From Sialis fuliginosa (Eukaryota; Arthropoda; Insecta; Megaloptera; Sialidae): a stretch of 64,000 nucleotides of DNA. The notes under the pieces are model-generated. The model was not told the DNA's origin and did no database searches. It was given only the letters and a program-made list of their open reading frames with translations. This document shows, in pieces, positions 59,372 to 64,000 of the stretch (positions are counted from its first letter, which is position 1; each line of letters starts with the position of its first letter). The stretch lies in assembly GCA_961205875.1 (NCBI GenBank), contig OY540809.1, positions 16,876,267 through 16,940,266 on the forward strand, written 5' to 3'. A program made the translations under genes and the position numbers.

Positions 59372-59544
59372 AGCGTCGATTACATTGCGCGAGTTTACAA
59401 GCTACAAGCCAGCTTTTTTACAAGCTGCTTGTAAACTCGCTCAGTGTAATCATGTTTACTAGCTAACAAGCCAGCTTGTAAAAAAGCTGGCTTGTAAAAA
59501 AGCTGGCTTGTTAGCTTGTAAACTCGCTCAATGTAATCGACCCT
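59372..59544. mobile_element. 173-bp Tourist-like palindrome with TTA duplication
   Basis: AGCGTCGATTACATTGCGCG at the left, AGGGTCGATTACATTGAGCG in reverse complement at the right, TTA at 59369-59371 and 59545-59547. The interior repeats 'aagccagctt' and 'ttacaagct' in both orientations and contains two tandem 'aaaaagctggcttgt' units. Confidence 0.8.
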
Positions 59545-60019
59545 TTATAGTGAATCAAATACAGTGTTTCAAAGAGTGGCTTACGCAATGAGGATTAAAA
59601 GAGATCATAATCAAGTCCACTACTAAAATTAACATTTTATTGCTTGCTTTTAATTCTATAATTTTGTATAAATATGAATTACATTTAAATTTGCAAAAAT
59701 AATCTGAAAAGAAGAGATTTCAGTCTTTAAAATCTAATTTTATTTTTACCTTTTTCAATGTTTTTTTTTTTATTCATAAAATACGTTATAGATATATTTA
59801 TTAGTTATGTATTTTTTCCGGATAAAATAATTTTCTTTCAATTACAAATTTGAATCCGAACCTGAGCCTGAAACCTGAAAAAACTGTTTTTGAACTCAAA
59901 TAATTTGCACCATGCTGAAAAACAACCAAAACCCGAACCAAAATTTATAAATCGAACCCGAACTATAAATAAATACAGGTTCAAGTCCCTGTTATTATTT
60001 ATGTTATTCATTTAACACT

Positions 60020-60330
60020 AGCTGTTAACCGCGACTTTGTTCGCGTGGATTTAGGTTAGTGAAGAGAACATCATGAAGTTAGTTTAGGTAAATAATACAG
60101 ATAAATAATACAGATTTATGTATATGATAGTCGATAAAACAGGTTTTTAGTTTCGCATTTGCACGCTAGATGGGTTCGTTAAAATAGTATCTCCATTTTT
60201 TAGTCGCTCCATTTTTTGATCTAGTAAATTTTTCAGGATACAAACTATCTCCCTGCCAAATTTCATCAAGATCGGTTTAGCCGTGAAAAGGTAACAAACA
60301 TACCGATAGACACACTTTCACATTTATAAT
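60020..60330 (+). repeat. RTE-like LINE 3' end
   Basis: 'actagctgttaaccgcgactttgttcgcgtgga' and 'atctccctgccaaatttcatcaagatcggtttagccgtg', then 'acatttataat', is the typical tail of RTE-type LINEs in arthropods. No coding part is present. Confidence 0.6.
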
Positions 60331-60790
60331 TACACTGCCTAATAAAGTTTATTAATAATAATAATTATACCTATAAAATAAAATACAAAAATATAAATTT
60401 CTCATATTATATATCATAAATTGAATTTGAAGCAAATAAATAATAAAAATAAATATTTGATACAATACCGACCCGCTACTGTCCTACAGTATTGATCCTA
60501 TGAACTGCGCTGATTAGACAACTCGCGGTATCTGAATCAGATATATGTATCTCATACATTTTGTATTGTATTATATTTCACTGACTAGATACAATTACCT
60601 ACATTATATAAAATTAATTACAACTACGTTAATTTTAACTAGGTTAGTAATATAATTTATCTCTAATATGTATAGTTGTAAACAGGGCTGTGAAGTCCGA
60701 CTCTGATTCTTATTACTGTAATAAAAGGTGGCACTAGGCATTTCATCGCCACTTTTTTGAAAAACGTTGATGAAATAAAAAATATTTTTT
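60331..60790. other. AT-rich DNA, no gene seen
   Basis: No ORFs or clear repeat borders. Confidence 0.5.
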
Positions 60791-61850
60791 AGGGTTCCAA
60801 AGAAACCCTATTAATCTCACTTTGTCGTTCGTCCGTCCTTTTCACTCAAAGCTAAATAGCTCGTAAACTATGTACATAAGCTAGAAACTTCAAATTTTTA
60901 CTGAACATGTAAAATGATACCCTCTAGTAAAATATATACAAATTTATTGAATAAATAATTTTTCAAGGGGGGAAATAAGGAGCTAAAGCTAGGTAAAAAA
61001 ATATTTTTTTATACCAAGGCATGTGGCACGTTAAAATGTATAACCAAACAAGCGCAATTTGACCCTATAGAGTAGTATAGAGGGCTTTAAATCAAATCCA
61101 AAAAAACAAAAAAATTGTATACCAAGACGTGTGGCATGTCAAAATGTACATCTCAATTAGTAGAATTTGACCATTATTTTTTTCTAACTTAAAAATGGCG
61201 CCTGTAGGGGGCTAAAAGCAGTATTTTATTTTGCCCCCCCCCCCCCTCTAACTCTATAACTACCGGCTCAAAAAATATGAAAAAAATTTGGTAACAAGGT
61301 TTTGGTGGGACTACCAACGACAAATACTAAAGTCAACAATATAATTTTAAATTTTAGAATAATACGGAGGGGTGTAATAGAATTTTTAATTTTTATTTTC
61401 ATATCTAGGCATGTGGAATGTCAAAATGTACATGTCAATAAGTAGAACATGACCATATTTTTTATTTTTTTTCTAACTCAAAAATGGCGCCTGTAGGGGG
61501 TTAAAAGCATTGTTTACATTGTCCCCACCACCTATATCTTTGTAATTACTGGTTCAAAAAATCTGAAAAAAATTGGTAACGAGGTTTTGGTGGGACTACC
61601 AACGGCAAATACTAAAGTCAACATTATAATTTTAAATTTTGGAATAATACGGAGGGGCGTCATAGAATTTTTTATTTTTATATCTAGGCAAGTGGGGTGT
61701 CAAAATATAGATCTCAATTAGTAGAACTTGACACTTTTTACATTTTTTTCTAACTTAAAAATGCACCTGTAAGTGGTTCCAAACATTCCACGTAGTACGT
61801 ACTTCGGAACCCTTATGGCATACACTCGTGTATGTCTTGCCCGAATTTGT
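60791..61850 (+). repeat. Longest copy of repeat family Y, with internal tandem units
   Basis: Opens AGGGTTCCAAAGAAACCCTA and closes near 'ttcggaacccttatggcatacactcgtgtatgtcttgcccga', so short AGGGTTCC/GGAACCCT inverted ends bound it, followed by a small hairpin. Inside, a unit starting 'aaaaatggcgcctgtaggggg' begins at about 61189, 61481 and (shortened) 61757, spacing 292 and 276 bp. No ORF. The end hairpin might suggest a Helitron-like element, but I see no CTRR end. Confidence 0.75.
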
Positions 61851-61961
61851 TTAAATATAGGCCAAAATACACAGTATAATAAATAAATATATAGCTAAGT
61901 GCAGACAGGGAAGTCCTGCAAAATTTGTGTTTCAAGATAATCGATTTAAAAAAAATGTATA

Positions 61962-63031
61962 CAGGGTGTCCAAGATAAGCGTGAAATGCATGGGGATTTC
62001 TTAAACGGCAAGAGATACAGATTCGGTTTAATAAGATGAATTATTTATAAGGAAGGGGTGAGTATTACTACATCAAAAAATATTAATAATTGTATGTGGT
62101 TTAGGGCTTTAGGCGGTATACCTAAAAAATATGAAAATTCGTTAATTCTTTAAATGGCTATAACTTTTTTTGTCAAAATAGATAGGTACTTTTTGTTTGC
62201 GGTTTTTACATCACTTTTAGTTTCAGAGTTACAAGTCCTCCTAACTTTAGTTTTTCTTATGGGCCACTAAGTTGGCTATAGCATATTTGAACGTGTTTTT
62301 TACTCTACTTTACAATGATATGTCACTTGTCATATTTATTTTTGAAAATAAATCGAAGTACTAAATACTATACTCTATTTCATTTAAGAATGAAGTGGTT
62401 GCTGGGGTTTTGACGGTACGAATCGTGCATTTTACCGTCAAAAACCAAGGCAATCACTGCATTTTTAAATGAAATAGAGTATAGTGATATTTATAAAGTA
62501 TTCTATTACAAACATTTAAGTAGGCCATGAAAAACAAAAATTGTTAAACAAAAATCACAATAACAGCAATCAAAATAACAAATGAATATTTGAAAATAAT
62601 AAACTATTACAAAAAAAATGTTTTTACTTTTTTTCGAAAATAAATATGACAAGTTACATAAGTATCGTTGTAAAGTAGAGTAAAAAACACGTTCAAATAT
62701 GCTATAGCCAACTTAGTGGCCCATAAGTAAAACTACGTTAGGGCTTGTAGCTCGGAAACTAAAAATGATATAAAAATTCTAAATACAACAATCAATTCTA
62801 TACTAAAAGTGCTTTAAGAAACCGCAAACAAAAAGTACCTATCTACTTTGACAAAAAAGTTATAGCCATTTAAAGAATTTTCATATTTTTAGATATACCG
62901 CCTAAACCACATAGAATAATTAATATTTTTTGATGTAGTAATACTCATTCCTTCCTTACAAGTAATTCATCTCTGTATCTCTTACCGTTTAGGAAATCCC
63001 CATGCATTTCACGCTTATCTTGGACAACCTG
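61962..63031. mobile_element. 1.07-kb foldback element with long arms and TA duplication
   Basis: CAGGGTGTCCAAGATAAGCG at the left, CAGGTTGTCCAAGATAAGCG in reverse complement at the right, arms of more than 300 bp ('gaaatgcatggggatttct', 'tttaaatggctataactttttttgtcaaa'), TA at 61960-61961 and 63032-63033. No transposase. A 116-bp palindrome is inserted in the middle. Confidence 0.85.
62374..62489. mobile_element. 116-bp palindrome nested in the foldback element
   Basis: CTATACTCTATTTCATTTAA..'gacggtacgaatcgtgcattttaccgtcaaa' and its complement. Related to the ends of 572-1578 ('ctctatagtctgtttcatttaaga..gcagtggt', 'ttgacggtacga'). Confidence 0.75.
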
Positions 63032-63137
63032 TATGTTACTCATTTTCGTCATATAAATGTCAGACAACTACGAGTACTTACTTCCTTTTCTTCAATTAAA
63101 AAAATCAGACATTGTATTTAATATACTTATATTTTTT

Positions 63138-63572
63138 CTAATATATACATAGTACAATAAATATAACTGATACAAACATAAATAAATGTATTTTTGTTCT
63201 TGATGTGGCACTCAAAATGAACGAATCATCATTACATTTGTCTGTGTTACATGTTGCACATTTAGCCCCCTTTGATTGTTTACGTATCTTTTCACACAAA
63301 GCGTAGTCTTTTGATACACAACCACGAACATCAATATTTTCACCAAACGCAGTAAAACACGTACCGAAATCTTCATGATCGTACTCAGGAAGTAGATATT
63401 TAAAGATTAAATTCATCAAAGTTTTCAATATTGGATCTGTGCAGTCCATTACTTCTGCTTTTTTACCAGATTCTACACACTCTTCACAAAAGTAACATTT
63501 TATTGAAGATACCTTATGTATTTGAACTATACATAAGGTGAAAAATAATAATAAATATACAGGCAGCCTCAT
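63138..63572 (-). CDS. Ly6/uPAR-type GPI-anchored three-finger protein
   Basis: 144 aa from the ATG at 63572 (a longer start at 63605 would add 11 residues and bury the signal peptide, so I prefer 63572). A signal peptide (MRLPVYLLLFFTLCIVQIHK) ends just before the first cysteine pair (IKCYFCEEC). Ten cysteines follow, ending CATCNTDKCND, the terminal CN motif of the Ly6 fold. A C-terminal hydrophobic tail (IHLFMFVSVIFIVLCIY) marks a GPI-anchor signal. Such proteins act at the cell surface in insects, for example in septate junctions, sleep or channel regulation; which one this is cannot be told from sequence alone. It appears to be a single exon in this window. The start region is covered by a 41-bp palindrome. 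Confidence 0.85.
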   Translation of the reverse strand: MRLPVYLLLFFTLCIVQIHKVSSIKCYFCEECVESGKKAEVMDCTDPILKTLMNLIFKYLLPEYDHEDFGTCFTAFGENIDVRGCVSKDYALCEKIRKQSKGAKCATCNTDKCNDDSFILSATSRTKIHLFMFVSVIFIVLCIY

Positions 63573-63602
63573 GATCCAATAATTTATTGGATTATGAGGC
63601 TG
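63562..63602. repeat. 41-bp near-perfect palindrome over the Ly6 start codons
   Basis: Arms GCAGCCTCATGATCCAATAA and TTATTGGATTATGAGGCTGC, one mismatch and a 1-nt loop. It sits directly downstream of the first ATG (63605) and contains the second (63572). Confidence 0.9.
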
Positions 63603-63605
63603 CAT

Positions 63606-64000
63606 GACATTTTTAATTATTATTGTTTCATTTCATGGATAACTGAGATCTTATTTATTAATTAATTTATAAACTCAGCTGGTAATAAATTATTAATTAA
63701 ATAAAACGAAATAATCTTTATTAGTTTATTAGAAATTTTGTTAAATATAAAATTGTTCTAGTTCATTTATGCCTATCCTACATTGTTTTTGCTGCTTCGA
63801 CGGTTAAAATATAAAGAGCATTCAATTTTTGCTCTGGAGGATCTACATAATTTTCGAAATCTCAGAACTTTAAAGAAATATTTTTAAATTATTTTTAAAT
63901 GTTAATTATTTATCACTAAATTTATTATTTTTTCTACAACCGTGTAAAAAAGTAGGCTTTTTCATTGACATTTCAGTGTGTAAAGTAGTACTTTTGCGCT
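63606..64000. other. Upstream region of the Ly6 gene
   Basis: AT-rich and non-coding. It should contain the promoter of the Ly6 gene, but no element can be named with confidence. Confidence 0.4.

Overview
The window looks like animal nuclear DNA, most likely from an insect. It is strongly AT-rich. It has spliced genes with GT-AG introns of about 60 bp to 1.9 kb and a very large load of degenerate transposon relics. The insect order is not settled by the sequence. There are no bacterial operons, rRNA genes or CRISPR arrays, and I found no convincing tRNA gene.

The genes are few and lie mostly in the left half. Positions 106-5873 (minus) hold most of a large low-complexity gene I do not recognise; two ORFs splice in frame into one protein of about 1.3 kaa, and a further 75-nt exon near the left edge suggests the gene runs out of the window. 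Divergently, 7162-8721 (plus) is a complete four-exon Maf1 gene (RNA polymerase III repressor). Positions 19876-28339 (plus) hold a complete six-exon RBR E3 ubiquitin ligase of the HOIL-1/RBCK1 type (LTM-like helix, UBL, NZF, RING1-IBR-RING2), with a roughly 1.2-kaa disordered N-terminal extension that carries a second NZF finger. At the right end, 63138-63572 (minus) encodes a Ly6-type GPI-anchored three-finger protein.

The rest, especially 8.7-19.9 kb and 28.4-63.1 kb, is a transposon graveyard. I can define: a pogo/Tigger-like relic with TA target duplications and remnants of its HTH and C-terminal zinc finger; several foldback elements flanked by TA; a TTAA-flanked foldback nested in another repeat; two hAT-like elements with 8-bp (or 7/8) duplications; a set of Tourist-like palindromic elements flanked by TTA/TAA; LINE-type tails; and repeat families with three to seven copies each.

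The most unusual items are: (1) an intact, phase 0-0 exon resembling an M16-family metalloprotease, sitting inside a transposon copy at 36.5 kb, which looks like exon capture; (2) three hammerhead-ribozyme-like motifs of the kind known from Penelope-like retroelements, two of them in a palindromic head-to-head arrangement; (3) the enlarged HOIL-1 protein; and (4) a 41-bp palindrome covering both possible start codons of the Ly6 gene.
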